Positions 8,071-17,485 are shown, numbered from the stretch's first letter. The stretch: 64,000 bases of DNA from an uncultured Ruegeria sp. (GCF_947497005.1 NZ_CANMFF010000015.1:1-64000), one strand, 5' to 3'. The notes: generated by a model not told the origin, from the sequence alone. Numbers and translations are program-made.

Positions 8071-8168
8071 TCTGTCAGCATAGGAAACCTTTTGATCTTT
8101 GCGCAGGTTCCTATATAGAGGCGCATCCCAAGCCAGAATCCTTCGAGATACGCCTCAGAGAGCTCAAA

Positions 8169-9356
8169 ATGTCGCCCAAAGCGCCGATCACCCAAGACGT
8201 CATGACCATCCCGCGCAAACTGCCTGAAGGGAAGGTGAACCTTGTCGGTCTTTCACGCGACCGTTTGCGCGAAACCTTGATTGAACACGGTACGCCGGAA
8301 AAGCAGGCCAAGATGCGCACGGGGCAGATCTGGCAGTGGATCTATCAATGGGGCGTGCGTGACTTTGCCGAGATGACCAATCTGGCGAAGGCTTACCGCG
8401 CGCAACTGGCCGATCATTTCGTGATTGAAATCCCCAAGGTTGTAACCCGTCAGGTATCCGAAGACGGCACCCGCAAATATCTGTGCCGCATCGCGGGTGG
8501 GCATGAGGTTGAGGTCGTCTATATCCCCGAAGAAGATCGCGGCACGTTGTGCATCTCGTCTCAGGTAGGCTGCACGCTGACATGTACGTTTTGCCATACC
8601 GGCACTCAAAAGCTTGTACGAAACCTGACATCTGCCGAAATCGTTGGTCAGATCATGATGGCGCGTGACGATCTTGACGAATGGCCGACCCCCGGCGCGC
8701 CGAAAGACGAAACGCGCCTGCTGTCGAACATCGTTCTGATGGGAATGGGCGAGCCGCTTTACAATTTCGAAAACGTCCGCGACGCGATGAAGATCGCCAT
8801 GGACCCGGAAGGCATTTCCCTTTCCCGTCGTCGGATAACGCTTTCGACCTCGGGCGTTGTGCCTGAAATCGCGCGTACAGCGCAGGAAATCGGTTGTTTG
8901 CTGGCGATCTCGTTCCACGCCACCACCGATGAAACCCGCGATGTTCTGGTGCCAATCAACAAACGCTGGAATATCGAGGAACTTTTGCAGGCGCTGGCCA
9001 GCTATCCCAACGTGTCGAATTCCGAACGGATCACCTTTGAATACGTTATGCTGGACGGGGTGAATGACAGCGACGAGGATGCACATCGCCTGATCGATCA
9101 CATCAAACGCCATAATATTCCGGCCAAAATCAATCTGATCCCGTTCAACGAATGGCCGGGCGCACCGTACAAGCGCAGCTCGAACAACCGTATCCGGGCT
9201 TTTGCGAATATCATCTATCAGGCGGGCTATGCTTCGCCCATCCGCAAGACGCGGGGCGAGGATATCATGGCCGCCTGTGGTCAGCTGAAATCGGCCACGG
9301 AACGTGCCCGCAAATCGCGCAAACAGATCGAGGCGGAAACCGGATTGAGCGGGTAG
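8169..9356 (+). CDS. rlmN: Dual-specificity 23S rRNA/tRNA adenine-C2 methyltransferase
   Basis: The protein is 395 residues with the radical-SAM cluster motif CTLTCTFCHTG near residue 135. The family features follow: the GMGEPLYNFENV segment, a SAM-contacting region, and a C-terminal cysteine in IMAACGQL that forms the transient methyl-carrying intermediate. RlmN methylates A2503 of 23S rRNA and A37 of some tRNAs. It appears to be a monocistronic gene. Confidence 0.96.
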   Translation: MSPKAPITQDVMTIPRKLPEGKVNLVGLSRDRLRETLIEHGTPEKQAKMRTGQIWQWIYQWGVRDFAEMTNLAKAYRAQLADHFVIEIPKVVTRQVSEDGTRKYLCRIAGGHEVEVVYIPEEDRGTLCISSQVGCTLTCTFCHTGTQKLVRNLTSAEIVGQIMMARDDLDEWPTPGAPKDETRLLSNIVLMGMGEPLYNFENVRDAMKIAMDPEGISLSRRRITLSTSGVVPEIARTAQEIGCLLAISFHATTDETRDVLVPINKRWNIEELLQALASYPNVSNSERITFEYVMLDGVNDSDEDAHRLIDHIKRHNIPAKINLIPFNEWPGAPYKRSSNNRIRAFANIIYQAGYASPIRKTRGEDIMAACGQLKSATERARKSRKQIEAETGLSG

Positions 9357-9470
9357 CTCCTTCTGCTTGGAAAACCGGACAAGCGGCCGGTCTGGCGCAG
9401 GGTATGGTGATCGCGTTTTACCTGTCTGGGATTGCCGTTTGCACGTGATAAGTGTGCCTGTAAACTTAAT

Positions 9471-9487
9471 GTTTCAGGTGCTGAAAC
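9471..9487. promoter_or_regulatory. 17-bp palindrome in the rlmN/cytochrome P460 gap
   Basis: GTTTCAG and CTGAAAC are perfect 7-bp arms around GTG. The surrounding gap (9357-9661) holds no other structure that I can support. It may be an operator for the cytochrome gene 175 bp downstream or a weak rlmN terminator. It has no T run. Confidence 0.4.
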
Positions 9488-9661
9488 CACATGCATAATT
9501 TGCTATGTTTACTGTATCCGGCGCTGCCCTGTTTTTTCAAATCGATGCACAAGGTGGTGAGATTACCGGATCAGAGCTGGCAAGTTATTCCGAAGCCGCT
9601 AGAATTGGCGAAGTACTGTCAGGCGGCGCTCAGGCAAACTGATTTCAGGTGGGTCAACATA

Positions 9662-10282
9662 ATGGACTCGAGACTTCTAAGACTTTTCCAACAAGGAACC
9701 GCTGCGATTGCTCTTTTCGTGCTTCCAGCAGGGCTGGCATCGGCAGACGGTCACAATGCCCATATTGCGATAGAAAACCCCGCTGAGTTGAGCAAGGAAG
9801 AGGCTGTGGCCCACTACCGTTCGCTAAACCGACGCATGGCGCGCGGGTATGCTGCTGCGCAACTGGATCTGATTCTCAACTATCAAAGCTGGCCGCTTTT
9901 CAATGATGCGCCCTATATTTCTGCCACGCACGGGCAACGGTTCGTGAACAGCTATGCCAATCGTATGGCGCACAACTACGGAACGTTGCAGGAGGGTGAA
10001 GAGCTGCCCATGGGTTCGGTTCTGGCCAAAGACAGCATGACGGTGACAGATGAAGGGCACATACACCCCGGCGCCATGTTCATAATGGAGAAACTGGCAA
10101 AAGGCACCAGCCCGGATACGGCAGACTGGCGCTATATCATGGTGCTGCCAGACGGATCCGTGTTCGGCGACACGATGGGTGGTCGCGCCGACGCAGTCGC
10201 CTATTGCCACGTTTGTCACGAACAGATGGCAGAACGGGATTACACGTTTTACGTTCCCGAGGAGTATCAGGCAGGCAACTGA
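9662..10282 (+). CDS. Periplasmic cytochrome P460-family protein
   Basis: The protein is about 206 residues. A signal peptide (hydrophobic stretch AAIALFVLPAGLASA) precedes a P460-type beta-sandwich domain. A single c-type heme motif CHVCH lies near residue 182, close to the C-terminus as in the family. HIHPGAMFIMEK and ADWRYIMVLPDGSVFG are typical core strands. Characterised P460 proteins oxidise hydroxylamine or resemble cytochrome c' in NO handling, and the activity here cannot be assigned. The ATG at 9662 has an AGGTGGG-like site and begins the signal peptide. An upstream in-frame ATG at 9491 adds 57 unlikely residues. Confidence 0.8.
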   Translation: MDSRLLRLFQQGTAAIALFVLPAGLASADGHNAHIAIENPAELSKEEAVAHYRSLNRRMARGYAAAQLDLILNYQSWPLFNDAPYISATHGQRFVNSYANRMAHNYGTLQEGEELPMGSVLAKDSMTVTDEGHIHPGAMFIMEKLAKGTSPDTADWRYIMVLPDGSVFGDTMGGRADAVAYCHVCHEQMAERDYTFYVPEEYQAGN

Positions 10283-10288
10283 CCCGTG

Positions 10289-11947
10289 TTACGCGGTTTC
10301 GCCCGGCAGTTTCAGCTCCGTCGCCTCGCGGCGGCTGAGTTGTTCACCTTGTTTTCTCTTTAACAACACCTCGCGGGCCAGCGCGTATGTCTCATCTTGC
10401 CAGAAGATCAGGCAGCCGTTGCAGCCCTTGCCACAACACCCCTCGGTACCGATGCGGTTGGTCTTGAACCGGCGTTCGTTTCCATCTTGGCCGATCTTTT
10501 CGACCAGTTCATCCCGGCGGCGATCGTAGGCTGTCGGGTTGTCGCGGCCAGTGGTTTCCAGCCCCTGAACCAACTTGTCGAAGCGGATGCGGCTCCAGTG
10601 TTCGTCGGTCAGGGCGCGCTCTTTGCGCAGCACTGAATAGACCGGGAAACGGGCGCGCAGGTCATCGATATCCTCGTGATCGAACAGGGTGAAAGGCAGG
10701 CGGATGACGGTTTTTGTGCTGCCATGCACTATGTCCAGCCGCGCGCCGTCTGCAGCCCTCTCGAAGTCATAGACCCGCAGCAGAACCGTGTCGCGTGAGA
10801 TGGGCGAGACGAAATCCAGTACGTCGCCCGGTTCCAGCTTGTTTTTCACTTCGACGAGAAATGCGTCTTCGGTCACTTCGGTGACGATCCCGGCATATTC
10901 CCATTGCGCGATGGATGCCGTGTGCTCGTAGTCATGCGCATAGTTGGTCAGTCGTCCCTCGTGGAAAGCCAGTGTATAGCCCCGGTTCCCAACAGTTTCG
11001 AGTTCGCGCATATAGGGTTTCGGGTCCCAGTTCTCAGGGTCGGCATTGTAGTCGTCAATCGCCATGCGATAGGCCCGCGCGACGATGGCGGCGTAGTATT
11101 CCGACTTGCCGCGCCCTTCCACTTTCAGGCTGTCGACCCCGATCTTCAGATATTCATCCAGTTTCGGCATGATGCAGAGGTCGCGCGAATTGAGGATGTA
11201 TGAGCCGCGATCATCCTCTTCGATGGGCATCAGATCACCGGGGCGACAGTCTTCTTCCAGCAGGAACTCGAACAGGTCGGCATTTTCGTCGGTGATGCGC
11301 AGCTCTTGGTGTGTGCCGTCCTTGAGGCGCAGTTTCAGGCTATAGTTCCAGCGGCAGGAATTGGCGCAGTTGCCCTGATTGGCCCCACGCTCGGCCATGA
11401 AATTCGACAGCAGGCAGCGGCCTGAATAAGTCATGCACATCGCACCATGCACAAAGGCTTCAAGCTTGATGTCGGGGCATTTCTCGCGAATCTCGACCAG
11501 TTCGGGATAGGAAACTTCACGCGCCAGAACCACCAGCTCGGCCCCCTGATCCTGCCAGAACTTCACCGACAGCCATGAACAGATATTGGCCTGGGTAGAG
11601 ATATGCAGCGGCAGTTCCGGTGCCCGGTCGCGGACATACTGGAACACGCCCGGATCAGCGATGATCAGGCCGTCGGGCTGCACCTTGCGGACGGTATCGA
11701 TGTATTCGTCCAACTTCGGAATGTCTTTGTTATGCGAAAACAGGTTCAGCGTCAGGTATGCGCGCCGGCCATGGCTGTGGCAGAACTCGACCCCTTCGAT
11801 CACTTCTTCCAGCGAGAACTCGGATTTCGTGCGCAGTGACATATCCGGCGTGCCCAGATACACCGCGTCCGCCCCATAGAGGATGGCGAGTTTCAACTTG
11901 CGCAGATTGCCTGCGGGCATCAGCAATTCGGATCTGGACTGGGTCAT
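10289..11947 (-). CDS. U32-family protein (RlhA/TrhP-like, formerly collagenase-like peptidase)
   Basis: The protein is about 552 residues. It opens with SELLMPAGNLRKLKLAILYGADAVYLG, the U32 signature, and has the cysteine-rich segment FVHGAMCMTYSGRCLLSN with QGNCANSCRW near residues 190-220. A C-terminal GCCGKGCNGCLIF adds further cysteines. Members RlhA and TrhP of E. coli hydroxylate 23S rRNA and tRNA uridine, respectively, with an iron-sulfur centre and prephenate. The older protease name is probably wrong for this type. Which RNA is modified here is not evident. It converges on the cytochrome gene with 6 bp between stops. Confidence 0.82.
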   Translation of the reverse strand: MTQSRSELLMPAGNLRKLKLAILYGADAVYLGTPDMSLRTKSEFSLEEVIEGVEFCHSHGRRAYLTLNLFSHNKDIPKLDEYIDTVRKVQPDGLIIADPGVFQYVRDRAPELPLHISTQANICSWLSVKFWQDQGAELVVLAREVSYPELVEIREKCPDIKLEAFVHGAMCMTYSGRCLLSNFMAERGANQGNCANSCRWNYSLKLRLKDGTHQELRITDENADLFEFLLEEDCRPGDLMPIEEDDRGSYILNSRDLCIMPKLDEYLKIGVDSLKVEGRGKSEYYAAIVARAYRMAIDDYNADPENWDPKPYMRELETVGNRGYTLAFHEGRLTNYAHDYEHTASIAQWEYAGIVTEVTEDAFLVEVKNKLEPGDVLDFVSPISRDTVLLRVYDFERAADGARLDIVHGSTKTVIRLPFTLFDHEDIDDLRARFPVYSVLRKERALTDEHWSRIRFDKLVQGLETTGRDNPTAYDRRRDELVEKIGQDGNERRFKTNRIGTEGCCGKGCNGCLIFWQDETYALAREVLLKRKQGEQLSRREATELKLPGETA

Positions 11948-12010
11948 GGGGCTACCGGGCAAAGGATCAAGGTGGCCTTCTACGCCAAAACCCTAGCGCC
12001 CAAAACCCCG

Positions 12011-12349
12011 TTACCTGCGGCGGAATCGCGCTGTGCCGATGACTTCGACCAGTTGCTGCCGCACCGGTTCAGGTTGCGTTTCAACCGCGTTCAGGACCTC
12101 GCGCAACTCGGCGCGCAGCCCGTGCATCTGGTCGATCAGTGAGATCATCATCGACAGCGCATCGGCCTCCATGTCGTATTGCTCGTGCAACTCGCAAGCC
12201 AGTTCCAACCGGGCGACGTCGATACTGTGATAGACCAACCCTTGTTCCGATTGCTCGGGGATCACAATTTCAGCCGCCAGATACTCGGTCAGCCGGTCCG
12301 AGGTCAGGCGGGTGACGGTTTCGATCAGTTCCTTCTCGGTCAGGGTCAT
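12011..12349 (-). CDS. cbpM: Chaperone modulator CbpM-like protein
   Basis: The protein is 112 residues with a MerR-like helical N-terminus and the segment IEVARLELACELHEQ-like (IDVARLELACELHEQY), typical of CbpM. In E. coli CbpM binds the J-domain of CbpA and inhibits its co-chaperone function. Here the gene overlaps the end of a cbpA-type gene by 4 bp, which supports the pairing. Confidence 0.82.
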   Translation of the reverse strand: MTLTEKELIETVTRLTSDRLTEYLAAEIVIPEQSEQGLVYHSIDVARLELACELHEQYDMEADALSMMISLIDQMHGLRAELREVLNAVETQPEPVRQQLVEVIGTARFRRR

Positions 12350-13266
12350 GACGGCATTCCTTTCCGCGGATCATAGCTGTGCGTTTCGCGCCAGGTCTCC
12401 ATGAACTGTTTCAGGTCGTCGTCGATTGTGTCGGGCATCGAGACGGTCAGTTCGATCAACTGATCCCCGCGCTCGGATGAGCCGCGTTTCTTGACCCCCT
12501 TGCCACGCAATCGCAGAGTTTTTCCACTGCTTGTGCCCGCCGGGACTCTGACATTCACACCTCCATCGATGGTGGGTGCAGGAACTTTGCCGCCCAGAAT
12601 GGCCTCATCAATGCCAATCGGCAGCGTGATGTGGATGTCGTCGCCCTGACGGTCAAACACCGGATGCTTGGCGACCGAAACAGTCACCAGAGCATCGCCT
12701 GCAGGACCTTCTCCGTATCCCGGAGCCCCTTTGCCGCGCAGCCGGATGGTTTGGCCGTCGGTGATCCCTGCCGGGATTTTCACCTCGATCCGGTCGCCAT
12801 CCGGCAGGGTCAGTTTCTGACTTGCACCAAACACGGCATCCAGAAAGCTGATTTGCAGCGAATAGTTCAGGTTGTGGCCCGGAGCGTGAAACTCATGGCC
12901 GCGCTGGTCGCCAAACCCGCTGCGGCCACGCATGAATTCGGCGAAGATGTCGGACATGTCGTCAGGGTCCGCCTGACGCCCGCGATAGGGGTTTCCGGCC
13001 GCCTCTGCATAGTCTCGGTAATACTGCTGTTGCGGGCGCTCCTGACCAGAAGCGTCGATCTCGCCATTATCAAAACGCGCACGTGTTTCGGGGTCTTTTA
13101 ACAGATCATAGGCTGCGGCGGCGGCTTTGAATTTAGCCTCAGCCTCGGCATCACCGGGTTTCAGGTCCGGATGGCATTCCTTTGCGATGCGCCGATAGGC
13201 TTTCTTGATCTCGGCGGCGCTGGCGTCCTTCGAGACACCAAGAACGGTGTAGGGATCGTCGCTCAT
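12346..13266 (-). CDS. cbpA: DnaJ-like co-chaperone CbpA
   Basis: The protein is 306 residues. The N-terminal J domain (about 1-70) has the HPD motif in CHPDLKPGD, which stimulates DnaK ATPase. A Gly/Phe-poor linker and two C-terminal substrate-binding domains follow, as in CbpA/DnaJ class II. It has no zinc-finger cysteines. It heads a two-gene operon with cbpM on the minus strand. A sigma70-like promoter is visible upstream. Confidence 0.9.
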   Translation of the reverse strand: MSDDPYTVLGVSKDASAAEIKKAYRRIAKECHPDLKPGDAEAEAKFKAAAAAYDLLKDPETRARFDNGEIDASGQERPQQQYYRDYAEAAGNPYRGRQADPDDMSDIFAEFMRGRSGFGDQRGHEFHAPGHNLNYSLQISFLDAVFGASQKLTLPDGDRIEVKIPAGITDGQTIRLRGKGAPGYGEGPAGDALVTVSVAKHPVFDRQGDDIHITLPIGIDEAILGGKVPAPTIDGGVNVRVPAGTSSGKTLRLRGKGVKKRGSSERGDQLIELTVSMPDTIDDDLKQFMETWRETHSYDPRKGMPS

Positions 13267-13296
13267 CTCACTCTCACGGGTCAGGGACAGGTCTGA

Positions 13297-13324
13297 TCTC
13301 TACCATGCGATTTCAACAGGTCAA
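13297..13324 (-). promoter_or_regulatory. Possible sigma70 promoter for cbpA-cbpM
   Basis: On the minus strand TTGACC (13324-13319) and TAGAGA (13302-13297) are spaced by 16 bp, about 30 bp upstream of the cbpA start. The match is moderate. Confidence 0.35.
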
Positions 13325-13413
13325 AAGGAAGAGGCGTTTGAATTGCCTCGTAAAATCCTGCAGGTCTGATAATATCTGCATGTTTCTACTTGTAGATTGA
13401 CGGAGACCGCCGC

Positions 13414-13797
13414 ATGTCGCGCAGAATTAAATCCGCTCTGGCCTTGCTGGCCGGGAACGCCGTTGGGTTGTTGCTTGCCTCACTGATATTGTCGGGATTT
13501 GCGATCAAGCCGATCTCTTTCATCGTGGTTGTGATCGTTTTCACGGTTGTGCAGTTGATTGCTGAGCCTCTGATCCTGAAGCTGGGAGAAAAGAGAGCGC
13601 CTGCGCTAAAGGGCGGGATCGCTTTGATCGTGACCTTTGTGGGCTTGCTAGTGACCGACCTGATCACCGCTGGGCTGACCGTTGGCGGTGTCTCGAACCT
13701 GCTGGCGGCAACACTTCTGGTCTGGCTGGGGGCGTTGATCGCCAGCGTGGTGCTGCCGATCTATGTTTTCAAAGGATTGCGTGGCCCCAAGAAGTAG
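13414..13797 (+). CDS. Small integral membrane protein of unknown function
   Basis: The protein is 127 residues with four predicted transmembrane helices: LALLAGNAVGLLLASLILSG, SFIVVVIVFTVVQLIAEPLI, GGIALIVTFVGLLVTDLITA and LLAATLLVWLGALIASVVLP. The layout resembles proteins annotated as phage holin superfamily IV or general four-helix membrane proteins. There are no phage genes nearby, so a phage role is not supported. Its stop directly abuts the stop of the converging PLP lyase gene. Confidence 0.7.
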   Translation: MSRRIKSALALLAGNAVGLLLASLILSGFAIKPISFIVVVIVFTVVQLIAEPLILKLGEKRAPALKGGIALIVTFVGLLVTDLITAGLTVGGVSNLLAATLLVWLGALIASVVLPIYVFKGLRGPKK

Positions 13798-14895
13798 TCA
13801 CACCTCGTTGAGGCTGGCCTCGATGGCCTGCCACAGTTCGTCCACTGGCTCGCAGCCTACCGACAGGCGGATGAAGGCCGGATCGACATCGTCGCCCCAA
13901 CGCGCGCGGCGTTCGGCCGAGCTGTGGACACCTCCGAAAGACGTGGCCGGTCTCAGCAGAGGGCAATTGTTGATGAAGGCTTCGGCTTTGTCTTCGTTTT
14001 CCAGCGTCAGGGATAGGAGAAATCCGAAGCGTGCCGCCTGCGCCTGCGCCAGTTTGTGCGACGGGTCACCGGCCAACCCGGGGTAGCGAACCTGTTCAAC
14101 GGCCGGGTGCGCCGCCAACCGTTCCGCCAATACCTGTGCCGAGCTACACATCCGGTCGAACCGCACGTCCAGCGTCTCAAGCCCGCGATGCAGCAGCCAC
14201 GCTTCATGCGGACCGGGGATCGAACCGGATACTTTGCGCCATTCCTCGACCCGTTCCATGATCTGGGTGTTGCAGCTGGCAACATGGCCCATCAGCATAT
14301 CCGAATGACCGCCCATCGCCTTGGTATCGGACGAGACAACCACATCGATGCCCAGATCCAGAGGGCGCTGACCCAGCGGGGTCATCGTTGTGTTGTCTGC
14401 GATGGCCACCCCTCCGGAAGCATGTACCTGTTCAGCAACAGCTTTCAGGTCGATCATGTCCAATCCGGGGTTCGACGGGCTTTCGACGAACACCACATCG
14501 AACCTGTCAAAACCATCGTCGGTAAATGCGGTTGTGGGGCGTTCCTCAACAACCACACCCAGACGCGACAGGAACCGATCTGCCAACAGACGCGTCACGT
14601 AATAGCCATCCGACGGGATCAACAGGCGCGACCCGGCTTGAACCGTAGCAAACAGCGCGGCCGAGATTGCTGCCATCCCTGAGGGGAAGCTGAGGCAAGG
14701 CGCGTCTTCCAAATGTGACAGGACATGCTCCAGATGCACCCAGGTCGGGTTATCGACACGACCATAACTGGACTGACCGTCGGGCGTGCCCGGCAAGTGG
14801 AACATACTGCTTTGGGTCAGCGGTAAGGCTACTGGGTCGCCCTTGTTCAGGGCTTTCCCGCGTAGATGCAACATTTCTCCGGTTTTAGGGGCCAT
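13798..14895 (-). CDS. Cys/Met-metabolism PLP enzyme (cystathionine beta/gamma-lyase type)
   Basis: The protein is 365 residues with the fold-type I features of the trans-sulfuration family: SYGRVDNPTWVHLE, SFPSGMAAISAAL, ESPSNPGLDMID and the PLP lysine in SSDTKAMGGHSDMLMG near residue 201. The C-terminal FIRLSVGCEPVDEL is typical. It should act on cystathionine or a related thioether, but beta- and gamma-lyases cannot be separated by eye. It lies 3 bp downstream of the LOG-family gene on the same strand. Confidence 0.85.
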   Translation of the reverse strand: MAPKTGEMLHLRGKALNKGDPVALPLTQSSMFHLPGTPDGQSSYGRVDNPTWVHLEHVLSHLEDAPCLSFPSGMAAISAALFATVQAGSRLLIPSDGYYVTRLLADRFLSRLGVVVEERPTTAFTDDGFDRFDVVFVESPSNPGLDMIDLKAVAEQVHASGGVAIADNTTMTPLGQRPLDLGIDVVVSSDTKAMGGHSDMLMGHVASCNTQIMERVEEWRKVSGSIPGPHEAWLLHRGLETLDVRFDRMCSSAQVLAERLAAHPAVEQVRYPGLAGDPSHKLAQAQAARFGFLLSLTLENEDKAEAFINNCPLLRPATSFGGVHSSAERRARWGDDVDPAFIRLSVGCEPVDELWQAIEASLNEV

Positions 14896-14898
14896 GGC

Positions 14899-15741
14899 TC
14901 AGCGCCCGGGAATTTCGTCGCGAGGTGGAGCGGGCTCCCAGTTTTCGATGATCTCGACCGCTTCTTGCGCTGTGTCAACAAATCGGAACAGGTCAAGATC
15001 CTCGTCCGAGATGGTGCCTGCATCGGCCAATGCTTCCCAGTTGATGACCTTTTCCCAGAATGCGCGCCCAAACAGCAGGAAGGGCACACGCTCCATCCGG
15101 CCGGTCTGAATCAGGGTCAGGGATTCGAACAGCTCATCCATCGTGCCGAAACCGCCGGGGAAGATTGTGATTGCGCGGGCACGCATTAGGAAATGCATCT
15201 TGCGAATGGCGAAATAGTGGAAGTTGAAACTGAGATCAGGCGTCACGAAAAGGTTCGGCGCCTGCTCGTGCGGCAGTACGATGTTCAGGCCAATGGAACA
15301 ACCGCCCGCGTCCTGCGCGCCGCGGTTACCAGCCTCCATCACACCGGGGCCGCCGCCGGTGACGATCACGTTCTCGCGGCAGCCGGTCTCGTTCGATTTC
15401 ACTGTCATCAGGCGGGCGAACTCGCGCGCCTCGTCATAGTAGGTCGACAGACCCGCCAGTGTTTCAGTTCGCGCGGTGTGCTTCTGAGACGGTTCGGGAA
15501 TACGCGCACCACCAAACATCACGATGGTTGAGGTGATCTGACGTTCGGTCATGATCATCTCGGGCTTCAGCAGTTCCAGCTGCAGGCGCACCGGGCGCAG
15601 CTCGTCGCGACACAGGAAATCATCATCGGCAAAGGCCAGGCGATAGGCGGAGGAGCGCGTCTGCGGCGTGTCAGGCACTTCGCTCGCGGTCGAACGGTCG
15701 GTCTGCGCGTCGCGGAAGGGGCTGAGGCGGTCTTCTCTCAT
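14899..15741 (-). CDS. LOG-family Rossmann-fold protein
   Basis: The protein is 280 residues. The family motifs are GGGPGVMEAGNRGA and PGGFGTMDELFE, which match the 'lonely guy' phosphoribohydrolase active site that releases cytokinin bases from their 5'-monophosphates. Bacterial members may instead hydrolyse ordinary nucleotides such as AMP. The first 90 residues form an extra, charged N-terminal region common in the long proteobacterial form (TIGR00730 type). It is cotranscribed with the PLP lyase and divergent from the dehydratase gene. Confidence 0.85.
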   Translation of the reverse strand: MREDRLSPFRDAQTDRSTASEVPDTPQTRSSAYRLAFADDDFLCRDELRPVRLQLELLKPEMIMTERQITSTIVMFGGARIPEPSQKHTARTETLAGLSTYYDEAREFARLMTVKSNETGCRENVIVTGGGPGVMEAGNRGAQDAGGCSIGLNIVLPHEQAPNLFVTPDLSFNFHYFAIRKMHFLMRARAITIFPGGFGTMDELFESLTLIQTGRMERVPFLLFGRAFWEKVINWEALADAGTISDEDLDLFRFVDTAQEAVEIIENWEPAPPRDEIPGR

Positions 15742-15820
15742 GGGTGATCGATCCCTGCTTGCGTGTTTTTCAAACAGCTATAGGGTTCGCGGGCAGAGTG
15801 CCAGTCACGGAAAGACAAGA

Positions 15821-16732
15821 ATGAATTGGAAGAGCGAAATATTGGCGGCGCAGGAGCGCATCATCAGACATGCGCAAGTGACACCGGTGATCGAGAGTCG
15901 AATTCCGGGTTATCCCATAGAGCTGAAGCTGGAGCACATGCAGCACACCGGAAGTTTCAAGGCGCGGGGTGCGTTCAATACGTTGCTCAGCCTGGATGTG
16001 CCCAAGGCCGGTGTCGTGGCCGCATCCGGTGGCAATCACGGTGCAGCCGCGGCTTTCGCGGCGCAGGCGCTGGGCTATCCGGCCAAGATTTTCGTGCCCG
16101 AGCTGGCGGGCGCATCCAAGATTGCATTGATCCGGCAAACCGGCGCGGACCTGAGCGTTGTATCCGGCGAATACGCCAACGCGTTGACACAAGCACAGGC
16201 GCATGAGGCTGAAACCGGAGCGATGCAGATTCACGCCTATGACGCGCCAGCCACGGTGGTTGGGCAGGGGACTTGTTTTGCGGAATGGGACGCGCAGGGT
16301 CTGCAGGCAGACACGGTTCTGGTCGCTGTTGGCGGTGGTGGGCTGATCGCAGGGGCTTTGGCGTGGTTCAACGGTGCACGCAAGGTTGTGGCGGTCGAGC
16401 CCGAAACCTCTTGTGCGTTGAATGCCGCTTTGCTTGCTGGCGAACCTGTGGATGTTTCGGTTTCCGGGATTGCTGCAAATGCGCTGGGCGCGCGAAGAAT
16501 CGGGCAGATTTGTTTTGATCTCGCGCAAGACATGAGTTCGATTCTGGTGTCGGATGACGCCATCGCGGCGGCGCAAAAGACGCTGTGGCAGGCGCATCGC
16601 ATTCTGGTGGAACCAGCGGGTGCAACCGCGTTGGCGGCGCTGACTTCGGGCGTGTACCAACCTGAGCCGGATGAACGCGTGGCCGTTCTGGTTTGCGGTG
16701 CGAATATTGCACCGGATCCGTTAGCAGGGTGA
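15821..16732 (+). CDS. Threonine/serine dehydratase-type PLP enzyme
   Basis: The protein is 303 residues. The PLP lysine is in HTGSFKARGAFN near residue 45, the substrate loop is ASGGNHGAAAAF, and the glycine-rich phosphate loop is AVGGGGLIAG near residue 170. There is no C-terminal ACT-like regulatory domain, so it resembles the short catabolic threonine dehydratase/serine racemase group rather than biosynthetic IlvA. The likely reaction is threonine or serine deamination to a 2-oxo acid. The ATG at 15821 gives the natural family N-terminus. An in-frame start at 15668 runs into the divergent LOG gene. A GntR regulator follows 44 bp downstream. Confidence 0.85.
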   Translation: MNWKSEILAAQERIIRHAQVTPVIESRIPGYPIELKLEHMQHTGSFKARGAFNTLLSLDVPKAGVVAASGGNHGAAAAFAAQALGYPAKIFVPELAGASKIALIRQTGADLSVVSGEYANALTQAQAHEAETGAMQIHAYDAPATVVGQGTCFAEWDAQGLQADTVLVAVGGGGLIAGALAWFNGARKVVAVEPETSCALNAALLAGEPVDVSVSGIAANALGARRIGQICFDLAQDMSSILVSDDAIAAAQKTLWQAHRILVEPAGATALAALTSGVYQPEPDERVAVLVCGANIAPDPLAG

Positions 16733-16776
16733 ATTATCGGCTTGTGGATGGGCAGAGTGGATTTTATCTATAATTC

Positions 16777-17376
16777 ATGAGTGCTACGATTTCCGACACG
16801 ATTTACCAAAACCTCAGCCAGCAAATCATCACCGGAGAGTTGGGCGCCGGGGAAAAGCTGCGGCAAGACCACATTGCCCGCACTTTCGACACCAGCCATG
16901 TTCCGGTGCGTGAAGCCTTGTTGCGGCTTGAGGCGCATGGGTTGGCCCGGCACGAGCCGCGCCGGGGAATGCGGGTCACCGCGCTGGACCCGGCCGAGGT
17001 GCGTGAGGTGATCGAAATGCGCGTGGCGTTGGAAACGTTGGCGCTGCAGCAATCTGTGCAGAATATGTCGCCTACAGCATTGGAAAAGATCGATAATGCG
17101 CGAATCGCCTGTGACAAGGCGCAGTCAATGCCGCAATGGGAAGCTTTGAACAGAGCGTTCCATCGCGCCATCCTGACACCTTGTGGGCTGCCCCGTCTTT
17201 TACACACAATCGATGACCTTCATATTGCAAGCGCGCGCCATCTGTTCGCGCATTGGCGGTCGAAGTGGGCGCAGCGGGTGGATACCGACCACGCAGCCCT
17301 CGTGCAGGCGCTCAAACGCAAGGATCTGGCCACGTCATCAGCGATTCTGACGCGCCATATCCGGCGCGCCAGCTAA
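16777..17376 (+). CDS. GntR-family (FadR/FCD subfamily) transcriptional regulator
   Basis: The protein is 199 residues. The N-terminal winged helix contains IITGELGAGEKLRQDHIARTF and VPVREALLRLEAHGL (about 15-60), followed by a helical FCD effector domain with conserved His positions (HRAILTPCG and the terminal LTRHIRRAS) that bind metal or carboxylate ligands in this subfamily. A TATAAT hexamer (16769-16774) ends 2 bp before the ATG and there is no ribosome-binding site, so either the message is leaderless or the gene is read through from the dehydratase. Control of the adjacent dehydratase is a reasonable guess only. Confidence 0.85.
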   Translation: MSATISDTIYQNLSQQIITGELGAGEKLRQDHIARTFDTSHVPVREALLRLEAHGLARHEPRRGMRVTALDPAEVREVIEMRVALETLALQQSVQNMSPTALEKIDNARIACDKAQSMPQWEALNRAFHRAILTPCGLPRLLHTIDDLHIASARHLFAHWRSKWAQRVDTDHAALVQALKRKDLATSSAILTRHIRRAS

Positions 17377-17485
17377 TTACCGCCAGGCTCAGCCGCAATC
17401 GAGTTCGTCTACGTCGCATTGCGCCATGGGTTCGGCTTTCGTATAGGCCAAATCAACATGAACAGATTCTGTAGGGAGACTCCCC

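Noticed and set aside
13414..13797. Phage holin or prophage remnant
   Set aside because: The four-helix protein only loosely resembles holin-like families and no phage gene lies near it.
16769..16774. Definite leaderless promoter for the GntR gene at 16777
   Set aside because: TATAAT is perfect but has no convincing -35 at proper spacing and sits too close to the ATG to be sure; kept only as a remark.
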